A stretch of 64,000 nt of DNA from Planctomyces sp. (lineage in GTDB: Bacteria; Planctomycetota; Planctomycetia; Planctomycetales; Planctomycetaceae). Position numbers and translations under genes: made by a program. Position 1 is the first letter of the stretch. The number at the start of each line of letters is the position of its first letter. Where the stretch lies: positions 1 to 64,000 of the forward strand of contig SYJG01000368.1 in NCBI GenBank assembly GCA_005798445.1, written 5' to 3'. Shown here piece after piece: positions 8,365 to 17,497 of this stretch. The notes under the pieces were generated by a model, which did not search any database, had not been told where the DNA came from, and saw only the letters and a list, made by a program, of their open reading frames with translations.

Positions 8365-11300
8365 ATGACACTAATACCATCGCACTCCACCGAACCGACT
8401 TTCGATGACCGCTTGCGGCTGTTGTTTGATGAGGCGGAGGATGCCGATTCGGAGCGGTGCTTGTCGTGGGTGTCGGCGTTGTTGGCGGAGTCTCCGTCGG
8501 CGGACGCTTCGCTCGTGGGATTGGAGCGCTTGCTGCGAGCGGTGCCGGATCGGCGCGAATTGTTTTGGCAACTGCTGCATTCGCCGCGAGCCATCGAAGT
8601 CTTGCTCACCATCTTCGCGGCGAGTCCGTATCTAACGGACCTGTTGCTATGCGAACCGTCGTTGCTGTCGCAGTTGACGCAGCCACAATTGCTCCGCGAA
8701 CTGCGCAGCCGGCCGGAGTTCTTTGACGCGGCCATGCTGGCGGTGAATGAGGCGGCCTCTGAGAACGAACGAACGATTGCGTTGCGCGACTTTCAACACG
8801 GAGAGCTGTTACGAATCGGCGTTTGCGATTTCTTGGGGTTATTCGATCTGCGCTCGGTGACGAATCAGTTGTCGCTGCTGGCCGATGCGACTGTGCAAGC
8901 GGCGTTGCGGGTGATTGGTGAGCGTGAAGGGGTCGGGAGTTTTATTCAGGCCGCCGTTCTGCCTGGGGATCAACCGCTCGATGACGACGGCGGCCTGAAA
9001 AGGAATCCCGACCCCGTGGCTTACGGCTTCGCGGTGCTCGCGCTCGGCAAGCTCGGTGGCGAGGAGTTGAATTACAGCTCGGACATCGACCTCGTCTTTG
9101 TGTGCGATGGCGATCCAGCTCAGTTCCTGGAGCTGGTGCAACGGTTGACGAAGGTGCTGTCGGACGTGACCTCACACGGGATTCTGTACCGAGTCGATCT
9201 GCGTCTGCGGCCGTGGGGGAACGCGGGGCCGCTAGTCGCATCGGTTGAGACGTATCTGGATTACTTGCGGCAGCAATCTCAGTTGTGGGAGCGGCAGGCG
9301 TTGTTAAAGGCTCGCGTGATTGCGGGGGACTTCGCCGTTGGCCAGCGATTCCTCGAACAAGCTCGGCCGTTGATTTTCAGTGCGTCGGCCGAGGATGTGC
9401 GGCGCAGCGTCTGGCAGGCGAAGCAGCGGATTGAGCAAGACCTCAAGCGCAAAGGGAAAGCGGCGGGCGAAGTGAAGCTCGGAGCCGGCACCATTCGCGA
9501 TGTTGAGTTCGTCGTGCAATGCCTGCAACTGCAACATGGCGGCGAAGTACCACAGGTGCGGAGCATCAACACGCTTGATGGACTGGTGCGACTGGCTGAG
9601 GGGGGCTTCCTGCGTGCGGACGAGTACCGCGAACTTTCGTCCGCCTATCTGTTGTTCCGCGTCATCGAGCATGGCCTGCAACTGAAACACAGCCGTCAAA
9701 CGCACTGGTTGCCGACCGATCCGGTCGAGTTGGAATTGCTCGCGCGGCGACTCGACTTTCCGTCGGCCGAACAACTGACGACGCATTTTCAGCAGCATCG
9801 CTCGGCCGTGCGGCGCATCTTCGAAAAATACGTGGGCGGTGCGAACGGATCGTCTCCGGACGCGACCAACAATATTCCGAGGCACGAAGTGTCGTCGGTC
9901 AGATCCGTTGCCGAGCAGCTTCCACGTTCACAAATCTGGAATCGACTGTCTGAAGACAACCCGCTCATCGTCGATTGGCGGCCAGCCTCGGCGGATCGCG
10001 GCGAAGTGACCATTGCGGGTTTCGATCAGTTGGGCGACCTGTCGATGATGTGCGGACTGCTGTTCGTGTATGGCTTCGACATCGTCGAGGGGGATGCATT
10101 CACGGAAGAGCGGACTGCTGATTCGCAGTCCCCGTTGCGATTCGTGAATTCATTTGTGGTTCGACGGCGTGAAGTGCCAGGAAATCCGGCATCCGTAGGG
10201 TGGGTCGAGTCATCGAGCCCCACCGCGTCGGCGCACGGGTTGGTGGGTCTCGATGACTCGACCCACCCTACCAACCTGCATCGCGAATTGTTGGAACTGC
10301 TCAATCAGGCGCGGACTGGAAGTCGCCGCGAAGCGCAGGCGAGGTTCGCCAAACGCGTTTCCGAAGCGTTGCCGACGGCTCGGCCAACCGGTCCCGTGCA
10401 TTCGCCGGTCGAAATCGAATTTGATAACGACTCGCATCCAGACATGACGCTCATCCGCATTGCCTCCGATGACACCAGCGGATTCTTGTACGAGCTGACC
10501 AACTCACTGGCGCTGCTGGGCATCGACATCCGGCAGATGTCGATTCGCACCGACGGCTCGCGTGTGCGTGACACGTTGTTGGTCACGGACGACTCCGGCC
10601 GCAAGTTATTGGACGAGCAGCGTCAGCAAGTGCTCCGCACGGCGGTCGTCCTCATTCAACACTTCACCGATTTGTTGCCGCAGTCGCCCGACGCCGAAGC
10701 CGCGTTGCTGCACTTCCAAGAATTGCTTGAACGAGAATTGCTGGAAGCGGATTGGTTGAAGCGGCTCACTTCGCTGCAACGGCCGGAGGTATTGGCCGCG
10801 CTCGCGAAGTTGCTGGGCGTGAGCGATCTGCTGTGGGAGGATTTTCTCCGCTTGCAGCATGCGAACTTGTTTCCGGTCGTGACCGACATCGCCGGTCTGC
10901 GGCAGGACAAGCCACGAGCGTTGTTAGCAAAGGAACTTGCCACCGAGCTGGTTTCGAGTCAGACGTTTGCGGAATGCTGCGAGCGGCTCAACGCCTTCAA
11001 AGATCGGGAGATGTTCCGCATCGACATGCGGCATGTGACCGGGATCGTCCCTGACTTCATCGAGTTCGCCGGCGAGCTGACCGAACTTGCTGAAGCAGTC
11101 ATCGCCTCCGCGTGCGAGATTGCAGAGCGAGAGGTCATCGCGAGACAGAGGAGGCCACACACGCCCCCGGCTTACTGCGTCGCCGCTCTCGGCAAGCTTG
11201 GCGGACGGGAAATTGGATTCGCATCGGACATTGAATTGCTGTTCGTCTTCGACGGTCCTGCGCCGTCTGACTTTTGCGAGCGGCTGGTCGAACTGTTTCA

Positions 11301-12000
11301 GCAGACGATTCAAGCCAAGCGTGCCGGCATCTTTCAAATCGACTTGCGTCTGCGACCTCACGGGCAAGCCGGCAATTTGGCGGTGTCGCTCGACGAGTTC
11401 ACGCGATACTTCGCGGCGGACGGCGCGGCGTGGCCGTTCGAGCGGCAGTCACTCATCAAACTGCGTCCCATTGCGGGTGATGCCGCATTTGGCGAGACCG
11501 TGCTTCATCGACGCGATGAGTTGTTATTCGGTCCCGTCCGTTGGGAAGTCGCTCCCGTCCGAGCCATGCGCGAACGGCAAGCGCGGCAGCATGTCCAAGT
11601 CGGCACGTTCCACGCGAAGCTGAGCCCCGGCGCACTCGTCGACGTCGAATACCTGGTGCAGTTGCTGCAACTCACGCACGGAGAACGACAGCCGGGCGTG
11701 CGTCTCCCCGGCACCCTCGACGCACTTGCCGAGTTGTCGCAGAGAAACTTGATACCGAGCACCGCTACGGAATCGCTGCGTGCGGCGTACCTCTTCTTTC
11801 GTCGCCTGATCGACGCTCTGCGCATGGCTCGCGGCACCGCCGACGATCTGACAATGCCACCCGCAGACTCCGAAGATTTGGCTGGTCTCGCGCGCCGGCT
11901 GAATGTCACCTCCACAGACCTGATCCAACTTACCGAGCAACACGCCGCTGACGTTCGCGCGTGGGGCTGGTCGCTCGGCTGGCCGATCTCGCCTTCGTAG
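8365..12000 (+). CDS. glnE: Glutamine synthetase adenylyltransferase / deadenylase with an ACT-like insert
   Basis: GlnE adds AMP to glutamine synthetase and removes it. The start at ATG 8365 gives 1211 residues, longer than the usual 950 or so. Two nucleotidyltransferase halves are visible: an N-terminal deadenylase-type half (GGEELNYSSDIDLVF near 233) and a C-terminal adenylyltransferase-type half (GGREIGFASDIELLF near 945). Each is followed by its helical partner. Between them (about 690-770) lies a segment like the ACT domains of GlnD (IASDDTSGFLYELTNSLALL, then DTLLVTDDSG). The C-terminal catalytic motif reads D-x-E instead of D-x-D. A GTAG palindrome is inserted in frame at 10195-10271. 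The TAG stop belongs to a second palindrome at 11997. Confidence 0.93.
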   Translation: MTLIPSHSTEPTFDDRLRLLFDEAEDADSERCLSWVSALLAESPSADASLVGLERLLRAVPDRRELFWQLLHSPRAIEVLLTIFAASPYLTDLLLCEPSLLSQLTQPQLLRELRSRPEFFDAAMLAVNEAASENERTIALRDFQHGELLRIGVCDFLGLFDLRSVTNQLSLLADATVQAALRVIGEREGVGSFIQAAVLPGDQPLDDDGGLKRNPDPVAYGFAVLALGKLGGEELNYSSDIDLVFVCDGDPAQFLELVQRLTKVLSDVTSHGILYRVDLRLRPWGNAGPLVASVETYLDYLRQQSQLWERQALLKARVIAGDFAVGQRFLEQARPLIFSASAEDVRRSVWQAKQRIEQDLKRKGKAAGEVKLGAGTIRDVEFVVQCLQLQHGGEVPQVRSINTLDGLVRLAEGGFLRADEYRELSSAYLLFRVIEHGLQLKHSRQTHWLPTDPVELELLARRLDFPSAEQLTTHFQQHRSAVRRIFEKYVGGANGSSPDATNNIPRHEVSSVRSVAEQLPRSQIWNRLSEDNPLIVDWRPASADRGEVTIAGFDQLGDLSMMCGLLFVYGFDIVEGDAFTEERTADSQSPLRFVNSFVVRRREVPGNPASVGWVESSSPTASAHGLVGLDDSTHPTNLHRELLELLNQARTGSRREAQARFAKRVSEALPTARPTGPVHSPVEIEFDNDSHPDMTLIRIASDDTSGFLYELTNSLALLGIDIRQMSIRTDGSRVRDTLLVTDDSGRKLLDEQRQQVLRTAVVLIQHFTDLLPQSPDAEAALLHFQELLERELLEADWLKRLTSLQRPEVLAALAKLLGVSDLLWEDFLRLQHANLFPVVTDIAGLRQDKPRALLAKELATELVSSQTFAECCERLNAFKDREMFRIDMRHVTGIVPDFIEFAGELTELAEAVIASACEIAEREVIARQRRPHTPPAYCVAALGKLGGREIGFASDIELLFVFDGPAPSDFCERLVELFQQTIQAKRAGIFQIDLRLRPHGQAGNLAVSLDEFTRYFAADGAAWPFERQSLIKLRPIAGDAAFGETVLHRRDELLFGPVRWEVAPVRAMRERQARQHVQVGTFHAKLSPGALVDVEYLVQLLQLTHGERQPGVRLPGTLDALAELSQRNLIPSTATESLRAAYLFFRRLIDALRMARGTADDLTMPPADSEDLAGLARRLNVTSTDLIQLTEQHAADVRAWGWSLGWPISPS
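10195..10271. repeat. REP-like GTAG...CTAC element inside glnE
   Basis: This is the same family as 2557-2642: GTAG, then a GGTGGGTCGAGTCATCGAG hairpin, the inverse copy, then CTAC. It is 77 bases long and encodes a VGWVESSSPT...LDDSTHPT stretch foreign to GlnE. A smaller hairpin (GGACTGC...GCAGTCC, 10112-10131) lies 60 bases upstream. Confidence 0.8.
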
Positions 12001-12076
12001 GTCAGGCTTTTCAGCCTGACCTGATCGAGGTTGAATGCCGATGACAATTTCGGTCAGCCTGGAAAGGCTGACCTAC
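11997..12076. repeat. REP-like GTAG...CTAC element between glnE and exbD
   Basis: GTAG 11997-12000 plus a GTCAGGCTTTTCAGCCTGAC hairpin, then the inverse hairpin and CTAC 12073-12076. The TAG at 11998-12000 is the glnE stop codon. The complement of CTA at 12073-12075 is the TAG stop of the convergent exbD gene. Confidence 0.85.
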
Positions 12077-12510
12077 TTGGCTTGCTTCGTCGCGAACGAG
12101 ACTTGCCGAAAATGTGCCGACTGGCAGGCATCGTAGACGCGGATGACATCGCCCAGCGGGACGGGGCCATCGATATCAAGAATCACCGGAATCTCCGGTG
12201 TCGTCTCGGCAAGAGCCAGCAACGTCGTTCGCAGCGAGGGTTCGTCGGAGTACTCGCTATCGTTGAGTTCTACGACCGTGACATCGTCTGCTCGACGATG
12301 CAATCGCAACCAAACTTCGCCGAATGGCCGCTCGACGATGATCGGTGCAGCCGCCTCGACCGCTCCGGCCGCCAGCTCGGTCGGCAAGTGCGACTCCACC
12401 GTCTGACCGGCGGACGCGCATACGAAGAAGATCAATAACTGAAAGATGACGTCGATCATCGGCGTCATCGACGTGTTCTCAACTTCGTGGCGGTGAGTGG
12501 GGATTCGCAT
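12073..12510 (-). CDS. exbD: ExbD/TolR-type biopolymer transport protein (second copy)
   Basis: The product has 145 residues. A short cytoplasmic N-terminus (MRIPTHRHEVENTSMTPMID) leads into one membrane helix (about 18-36, VIFQLLIFFVCASAG) with the membrane aspartate typical of ExbD/TolR, then a periplasmic domain. With ExbB it would use proton flow to power outer-membrane processes. It is the last gene of a three-gene minus-strand operon, 93 bases after the first exbD; a palindromic repeat fills that gap. Its stop codon lies in the flanking REP-like element. Confidence 0.85.
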   Translation of the reverse strand: MRIPTHRHEVENTSMTPMIDVIFQLLIFFVCASAGQTVESHLPTELAAGAVEAAAPIIVERPFGEVWLRLHRRADDVTVVELNDSEYSDEPSLRTTLLALAETTPEIPVILDIDGPVPLGDVIRVYDACQSAHFRQVSFATKQAK

Positions 12511-12531
12511 GACTGTGATTCAGGTTTTGGT

Positions 12532-12600
12532 GAGCGGGGCGGCGTCAGCCCCCCGGTCTGGGATCTAATCACCGGGGGGCTGATGCCGCCCCGCTCGCCT
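12532..12600. repeat. Inverted repeat GAGCGGGGCGGCGTCAGCCCCCC family, copy 1
   Basis: Arms 12532-12557 and 12571-12600 form a long GC-rich hairpin between the two exbD genes. A second copy of the same family sits at 24962-25035, at the 5' end of another gene. It could stabilise or split the exb operon mRNA. Confidence 0.75.
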
Positions 12601-12603
12601 GGG

Positions 12604-13026
12604 TCATTCGTGGATCACTGCGAAGCCGAGCTTGCGGATGCCGAGCTTCGCGCAGGTCAGCATTAACGGTTCGATCTCGCTGTAGGGGATGCGAGCGTCG
12701 GCTCGCAGTCGGACTTCGATCTCGGCGGCCTTTTCCGGAGTTTGTGCCGCTGCGAGCAGTTGCTGTTCGATTGCCGCTCGCTCGGTCCGTTGATTGCCGA
12801 GCAGCCAGGCACGCTCGGCAGTGATCGTGATCACGAATCGGCGTGGTGAAGCGGGGGGCTGATCCTGAGCCATCGTGGCTTTGGGCAACGTGACCTTCTC
12901 GTTCGCGTCACTGCGGACGATGTACGTTGCGGCCAGGAAAAAAATGATTAGCTGAAATACGACGTCGATCAGTGGCGTGATGTCGAAGCTCAATCCCAGT
13001 TTTCGGCCGCGTGTTGGAATTCTCAT
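12604..13026 (-). CDS. exbD: ExbD/TolR-type biopolymer transport protein (first copy)
   Basis: I start it at the internal methionine (13026, MRIPTRGRKLG), which gives 140 residues and matches the start of the other copy. The frame is open to 13122 but overlaps exbB. A membrane helix follows the key motif DITPLIDVVFQLIIFFLAA (about 14-34). The periplasmic part ends with ADARIPYSEIEPLMLTCAKL, the usual ExbD pattern. It follows exbB by 16 bases. Two non-identical ExbD proteins with one ExbB are common in this group. Confidence 0.88.
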   Translation of the reverse strand: MRIPTRGRKLGLSFDITPLIDVVFQLIIFFLAATYIVRSDANEKVTLPKATMAQDQPPASPRRFVITITAERAWLLGNQRTERAAIEQQLLAAAQTPEKAAEIEVRLRADARIPYSEIEPLMLTCAKLGIRKLGFAVIHE

Positions 13027-13042
13027 GGTCTGTCCCACATCC

Positions 13043-13924
13043 TCACGCCGATTCTGGTTTTCGTTCGCTCTTCGCGATGACTTTCGCTTGCGAGGCGGCT
13101 GCCGCCGTGCCGGGATTCTCAAGCTGCATCTCAGTCGCAGGCTTTCCGCGAAGGCTGCTGCTCGCCTTTGCCCGTTCAGTGCGCGGTTCGGAGAGCGCGA
13201 TGCGTTTGTAATCGGCGAAGACCGCCTCGGCCGTCAGCGATCCGTCCGCGATCAACTGGTCAATGCGATTGCGAAAGTGAGCGAACGCTGCCAGCGCGGG
13301 GATCGCAACGCACAAGCCTTGTAACGTCGTGACGAGCGCCTTGTAGATGCCCGGTGCGAGTTCGGAGACCTGCGGGTTCGCCTTCTGCTCAAACTCCATG
13401 AAGGCGAGGATCATGCCCCAGACGGTGCCCAACAATCCGAGCATTGGCGCAATCGTGCCGATCACCGACAGGTACTCGATCTTGCGATACAGCCGCGCGG
13501 ATTGCTCAACCGCCGCGTCCTCGAGCGCCTTCTCCACAGACTGATAGCCGAGGTCCGTTTCCCGCAGACCCGCCGCCAGCACATAAGCCAAAAAGCTCGG
13601 ATGAAACTGACACTGCTGCCGAGCCTCCTCGAAATGCCGCAAGCCCAGATGATGATGAATCGAATCGGCCAGCCCCGGTGGGATCAGTGCGTTGTGTCTC
13701 AAACTGATGAGATGCTCGACGATCAGCGAGACCATCACAAAGCTCAGACCGGTGATGATGTAGCCGATCGTCCCCCCCGCCTCGAACAATTCGCCGAGGC
13801 TCATCATCTTGGGACCGATGGGAGCTGCCGGAGCTGGATCGGCCGCGTAGAGCGATTGACCGCCAAAGAGCAGTGCGAGTGCGAGCACGATTCCCAATCG
13901 TCGCCACGACATGAACGACTCCAT
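13043..13924 (-). CDS. exbB: ExbB/TolQ/MotA-family proton channel protein
   Basis: The product has 293 residues with an N-terminal signal-like segment ([20 protein letters not shown]). It has the three membrane helices of the MotA/TolQ/ExbB family, including [21 protein letters not shown] and the helix ending in [17 protein letters not shown]. It forms the proton channel of the Exb complex with the two ExbD proteins encoded just downstream. It is the first gene of the minus-strand operon, so the promoter should lie in 13925-14000. Confidence 0.9.
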   Translation of the reverse strand: MESFMSWRRLGIVLALALLFGGQSLYAADPAPAAPIGPKMMSLGELFEAGGTIGYIITGLSFVMVSLIVEHLISLRHNALIPPGLADSIHHHLGLRHFEEARQQCQFHPSFLAYVLAAGLRETDLGYQSVEKALEDAAVEQSARLYRKIEYLSVIGTIAPMLGLLGTVWGMILAFMEFEQKANPQVSELAPGIYKALVTTLQGLCVAIPALAAFAHFRNRIDQLIADGSLTAEAVFADYKRIALSEPRTERAKASSSLRGKPATEMQLENPGTAAAASQAKVIAKSERKPESA

Positions 13925-14019
13925 TCACGAATCTTGGATGACTGATATACGACTCAGTGGACTAAGTTCGGAGGGAGTGTAGCGTTCTCTGGGATGCAGG
14001 CGAGCGGCGGAAAATGACA

Positions 14020-14145
14020 GGCGGAAAATGATTTCGAACAGAAAGATTTGGGACAGAAAGATGTAGTGACTCTCATCTTTATGTCCCCAATCTTTCTGTA
14101 TCAAGTGCGCTTTCCATCCAGATCTTTCCCTTTTCATTTTCCGCC
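14020..14145. repeat. Nested intergenic inverted repeat
   Basis: Outer arms GGCGGAAAATGA (14020) and TCATTTTCCGCC (14134) enclose inner 26-base arms 14038-14063 and 14074-14099 (ACAGAAAGATTTGGGACAG type). It lies between the exbB promoter side and the end of the phosphodiesterase gene. The stop codon of that gene is inside the right outer arm. Confidence 0.65.
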
Positions 14146-15540
14146 AGCCACCCCGCCTTCGAACTGCAATTTCAACATCGCCGCCTTCACCTCGTGCATC
14201 GCCAACTGATTGGTTTCGATCGCCTTTGACGAACACACAAAAACCGGAGCCTCGCGAGATTCCCAGCCCGGCGTCGGCAACCGACCATGACTGCCGCGGA
14301 CGATCGAAGCGTCGAGTCCGATCACATCCATGTAATACCGGAAGCCGAGCAACTTCTGTATCAGGCGTCTCGCGATCCGCAGCTTGGGCAATTTCAGTTG
14401 CGGATCGAGAAACAACTCAACCGGGTCATAGCCTGGCTTGCGATGGATATCGACCGTCCGCGCATAATCCGGAGCGAGTGCGTCATCGAGCCAGAAGTAA
14501 TAGGTAAACCAGGACTCCGGCGCGGCGATGACGACCAACTCGCCGGATCGTTCGTGGTCGATGCCGAACTCCGCTTGAGCCGCGCGATCGAGAACTCGTT
14601 CGATCCCTGGCGTTTTCTGCAGCAACTCCGCAACGGACGCGACATCTTCGGAGCGGCGCACATAGACGTGAGCGACTTGATGATCGGCAACGGCGAACGC
14701 TCGTGATGCGCCGGGATCGAGCGTTTCCCAACCGAGTTTCTCACGTCGCGCCACGAGATAACCATGCTCTCGCAGGACGCGGTTGATGTGAACCGGCTGG
14801 CTGACGGCGGTGATCGCGTACTCGGACAAGACCACGATGTCCGCTCCGCGATTTCGTGCCGCGTCAATGATCTTGCCCGCCTCCGCATCGACCGCGCGAA
14901 TGTCCTCGGCGATGCGCGGATCGTTCGGGCCGAGCCGTTGCAGGTTGTAGTCCAGGTGCGGCAAGTAGGCCAAAGTCAGCGACGGACTGTGCTCCTGCAT
15001 GACGGCCACCGTCGCGTCGGCGATCCAGCGAGTGCTGGTGATGTCCGCCGCCGGTCCCCAGAACTTGAATAGTGGGAAGACTCCGAGCCGCTCTTGCAGG
15101 CGATCCTTCAAGTCGGCTGGCTGGCTGTATGAGTCCATCACCTTGCGGCCGTCAGCCGGATAACTGGGCCGAGGCGTCACCGACCAATTCACGTCGGCAT
15201 ACATGTTGAACCACCAAAAGAGCTTCGCCACCGAATAACTCGGATCGCGTTTTCTCGCCGCGTCGTACAAGCGCTCGCCGCGCACGAGCTGATTCGACTG
15301 CCGCCAGAACAATACTTCGGAGATGTCTCGCCAGTACCAACCGTTCGCGACGATCCCATGCTCGCGCGGCAGCGAGCCGGTGAGCAACGTCGCCTGAGCC
15401 GAACAGGTCACGGCCGGCAGCACGGTCCCCATCGGGATCGCGAAGCCGTCAGCAGCCACTCGCGAGATGTTCGGCGTGTTCGGGCCGAGCATCTCGTGCG
15501 TGAGACCAACCACATTGATGAGGACTAGCGGACGAGGCAT
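14134..15540 (-). CDS. Alkaline-phosphatase superfamily phosphodiesterase (NPP/EboF-like)
   Basis: The product has 468 residues. The N-terminus (LVLINVVGLTHEMLG) and the nucleophile region (TCSAQATLLTG) follow the type I phosphodiesterase/nucleotide pyrophosphatase pattern, as do HLDYNLQRLGP, VVLSEYAI and a late RGSHG. There is no signal peptide, so it is probably cytosolic. This subgroup occurs in ebo gene clusters in other bacteria, but no other ebo gene is nearby here, so that role is only a possibility. The last residues (GGVAGGK) come from a repeat that overlaps the stop. Confidence 0.75.
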   Translation of the reverse strand: MPRPLVLINVVGLTHEMLGPNTPNISRVAADGFAIPMGTVLPAVTCSAQATLLTGSLPREHGIVANGWYWRDISEVLFWRQSNQLVRGERLYDAARKRDPSYSVAKLFWWFNMYADVNWSVTPRPSYPADGRKVMDSYSQPADLKDRLQERLGVFPLFKFWGPAADITSTRWIADATVAVMQEHSPSLTLAYLPHLDYNLQRLGPNDPRIAEDIRAVDAEAGKIIDAARNRGADIVVLSEYAITAVSQPVHINRVLREHGYLVARREKLGWETLDPGASRAFAVADHQVAHVYVRRSEDVASVAELLQKTPGIERVLDRAAQAEFGIDHERSGELVVIAAPESWFTYYFWLDDALAPDYARTVDIHRKPGYDPVELFLDPQLKLPKLRIARRLIQKLLGFRYYMDVIGLDASIVRGSHGRLPTPGWESREAPVFVCSSKAIETNQLAMHEVKAAMLKLQFEGGVAGGK

Positions 15541-15576
15541 GACGGAAAGCTGTCGGATTTCGCTTAGCGTTTCAAT

Positions 15577-15676
15577 GTCCGGCCGAAAGCTGAGTGCCGA
15601 TGGCCGTTATCTCAGCCTGTGAACGAACAAAAGTGGGATAACCGCCATCGGCTGTCGGCTCACGGCGATCGGCCGG
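15577..15676. repeat. Intergenic palindromic repeat (GCCGATGGCCGTTAT family)
   Basis: Imperfect inverted arms, with GCCGATGGCCGTTATC at the left and GGATAACCGCCATCGGC at the right, occupy the whole gap between the phosphodiesterase and metallo-hydrolase genes. Related to 5639-5722. Confidence 0.55.
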
Positions 15677-16552
15677 TCAAAACAACATGGCTTGAACCAA
15701 CGGTGTTCGCGAACGATCGCCGTTGTCCGGCAAGGACTCGCCGATGACAAACCACGGACTCGGCTCGTGCTGTTCGGCGGCGAAGACCTCTGCTGCTGAA
15801 CCGAATTGGGCCAACGTGGCACGAGCGGTCTCCGCAGCGAGTTCGCCGGAATTGCACTCTCGGCTGATGTGCAGCAGCACCAGTTGCCGGAGCTGATTCG
15901 TCGTCGATTCCTTGAGCACCTCGCCGACCAATTCGCAGGCTTGCTCGTTTGAAAGATGTCCTTCGTCGCCAAGGATGCGGCGAACGAGCCACGGTGGTCG
16001 CTGGCTTTGCCGCAGCAGTTCCGGATCGTGATTAAACTCCAGCGCCAACACTTCAACATCGGCTAGCCGTTCCAAGAGGCCGCGATCCCAGCATCCTAAA
16101 TCGGCGGCATAGGCGAAGGCCGATTGAGGCGACTCGAAACGAAACCCAAACGTCGCGCCGCCGTCGTGTCGCACTCGGAGCGGACGGCACTTCCAATTCT
16201 CCGAGATTGCGATCGAACGCTCACCGACAAACGGCCGGAACAATCGTGCTTGTTCGAGGTCACGAAAATCAGGACAGCCCAGCCGAAACGCTGGCGCATG
16301 ATCGCGATGGCAATACACCGGGACTCGCGACGTCCAACAACGACTTAACGACTTCGGTTTCCAGTGATCGCTATGCCGATGCGTCATCAACACGCCGCGA
16401 ATCTGTGACCAATCTGCATCGACGCTCGCCAGTCGCGCGTCGAGTTCTTTCGGCTCCAAGCCGAGGTCGATCAGCCAACGCACACCGTCGCATTCGACCA
16501 GCGCCGAGTTCCCCGCGCTGCCGCTAGCCAAGATCGTGAGACGTGCCGTCAT
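15677..16552 (-). CDS. MBL-fold metallo-hydrolase, YycJ/WalJ-like
   Basis: The product has 291 residues. The metallo-beta-lactamase fold is marked by ILASGSAGNSALVE at the start and the metal-binding motif THRHSDH (HxHxDH) near residue 60. Further metal ligands are expected in DLGCWD and EFNHDPELL. This is the YycJ-type subgroup of single-domain hydrolases, possibly nucleases. There is no signal peptide. The gene is flanked by palindromic repeats on both sides and does not look like part of an operon. Confidence 0.8.
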   Translation of the reverse strand: MTARLTILASGSAGNSALVECDGVRWLIDLGLEPKELDARLASVDADWSQIRGVLMTHRHSDHWKPKSLSRCWTSRVPVYCHRDHAPAFRLGCPDFRDLEQARLFRPFVGERSIAISENWKCRPLRVRHDGGATFGFRFESPQSAFAYAADLGCWDRGLLERLADVEVLALEFNHDPELLRQSQRPPWLVRRILGDEGHLSNEQACELVGEVLKESTTNQLRQLVLLHISRECNSGELAAETARATLAQFGSAAEVFAAEQHEPSPWFVIGESLPDNGDRSRTPLVQAMLF

Positions 16553-16566
16553 TCAAAGCCTACCCT

Positions 16567-16641
16567 GTAGCCCGCCCCCTCGTGGGTCGGTCGGTTTTCC
16601 AAGCATGATCAAATCATTCAGGCCACAAGGGCCTGGGCTAC
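16567..16641. repeat. REP-like GTAG...CTAC element, intergenic
   Basis: TGTAGCCC at the left and GGGCTACA at the right. The right hairpin is CAGGCC-ACAA-GGGCCTG. It fills the gap between the SDR gene and the metallo-hydrolase start. Confidence 0.65.
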
Positions 16642-16645
16642 AGCA

Positions 16646-17419
16646 TTATCGCGCCGTCCAGCCGCCGTCGACGGTGACCAAGCTGCCGGTCATGTAGCTC
16701 GAGGCGTCGCTGGCCAGGAAGATCGCGGCCCCCTGGATTTCTTCCATGCGGCCCCAACGTTGAAAGGCGACCGCTCCGACGACGTTCTTCTTCGCGTCTT
16801 CGGTCTCTGCGATGGGGACGTTCATCGGCGTTAGGAACGGGCCGGGGCAGATTGCGTTGACAGTGATGTTCCACGGAGCGAGTTCCAGGCCCAGCGTCTT
16901 CGTCATCTGCACGACCGCTCCTTTGCTGGCGGCGTAAGGAGAGCGCAGAGCCAAGCCGACGAGGCCGATCGTGCTGGAGATGTTCACGATCTTGCCGTAC
17001 TTCCGCGACTTCATGTGCGGCACGACCGCCCGCATGCCGAGCCACACGCCGTCGGTGTTGATGCTGTTAACCTTTCGGAATTGCTCCAGCGTCAGCTCTT
17101 CGATCGGTCCGCGGATGTTGATCCCGGCGTTGTTCACCAGGATGTCGATCTGGCCGAACTCGGCGAGCGCCCGATCGACCATCGCTTTCGCGGATTCCTC
17201 GGACGAGGCATCCGCCGCGATGGCGACCGCCTTACGACCGTACTCGCGTTGGATTTGCTCGGCGACGGCCTGAGCTTCGTCGATGTTGCGGCTGGTCAGC
17301 AGCAAGTTCGCGCCGGCCGAGGCCAGCCCCTCGGCCATCGCTTGGCCCAATCCCTTAGAACCGCCCGTCACGATTGCGGTCTTGCCGGTCAGGTCGAATT
17401 GTTTGATGCCAGGAAGCAT
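16646..17419 (-). CDS. Short-chain dehydrogenase/reductase (gluconate 5-dehydrogenase-like)
   Basis: I start it at ATG 17419 (MLPGIKQFDLTGKTAIVTGG), giving 257 residues. The frame is open further upstream but reads through a palindromic repeat there. NAD(P) binding is shown by TGGSKGLG and NNAGIN, and the catalytic Ser-Tyr-Lys set by ISSTIGLV and YAASKG. It ends in VTVDGGWTAR, as in the gluconate dehydrogenase/FabG-like group. The substrate is not predictable. A second SDR lies nearby on the same strand. Confidence 0.85.
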   Translation of the reverse strand: MLPGIKQFDLTGKTAIVTGGSKGLGQAMAEGLASAGANLLLTSRNIDEAQAVAEQIQREYGRKAVAIAADASSEESAKAMVDRALAEFGQIDILVNNAGINIRGPIEELTLEQFRKVNSINTDGVWLGMRAVVPHMKSRKYGKIVNISSTIGLVGLALRSPYAASKGAVVQMTKTLGLELAPWNITVNAICPGPFLTPMNVPIAETEDAKKNVVGAVAFQRWGRMEEIQGAAIFLASDASSYMTGSLVTVDGGWTAR

Positions 17420-17497
17420 GAATGTGTCCTCGATGAAGTCGGTGAAAAGTTCGCCGCCAAATGCGGGCGGCATGCTAGGAGCGATGCGATGGATTTT

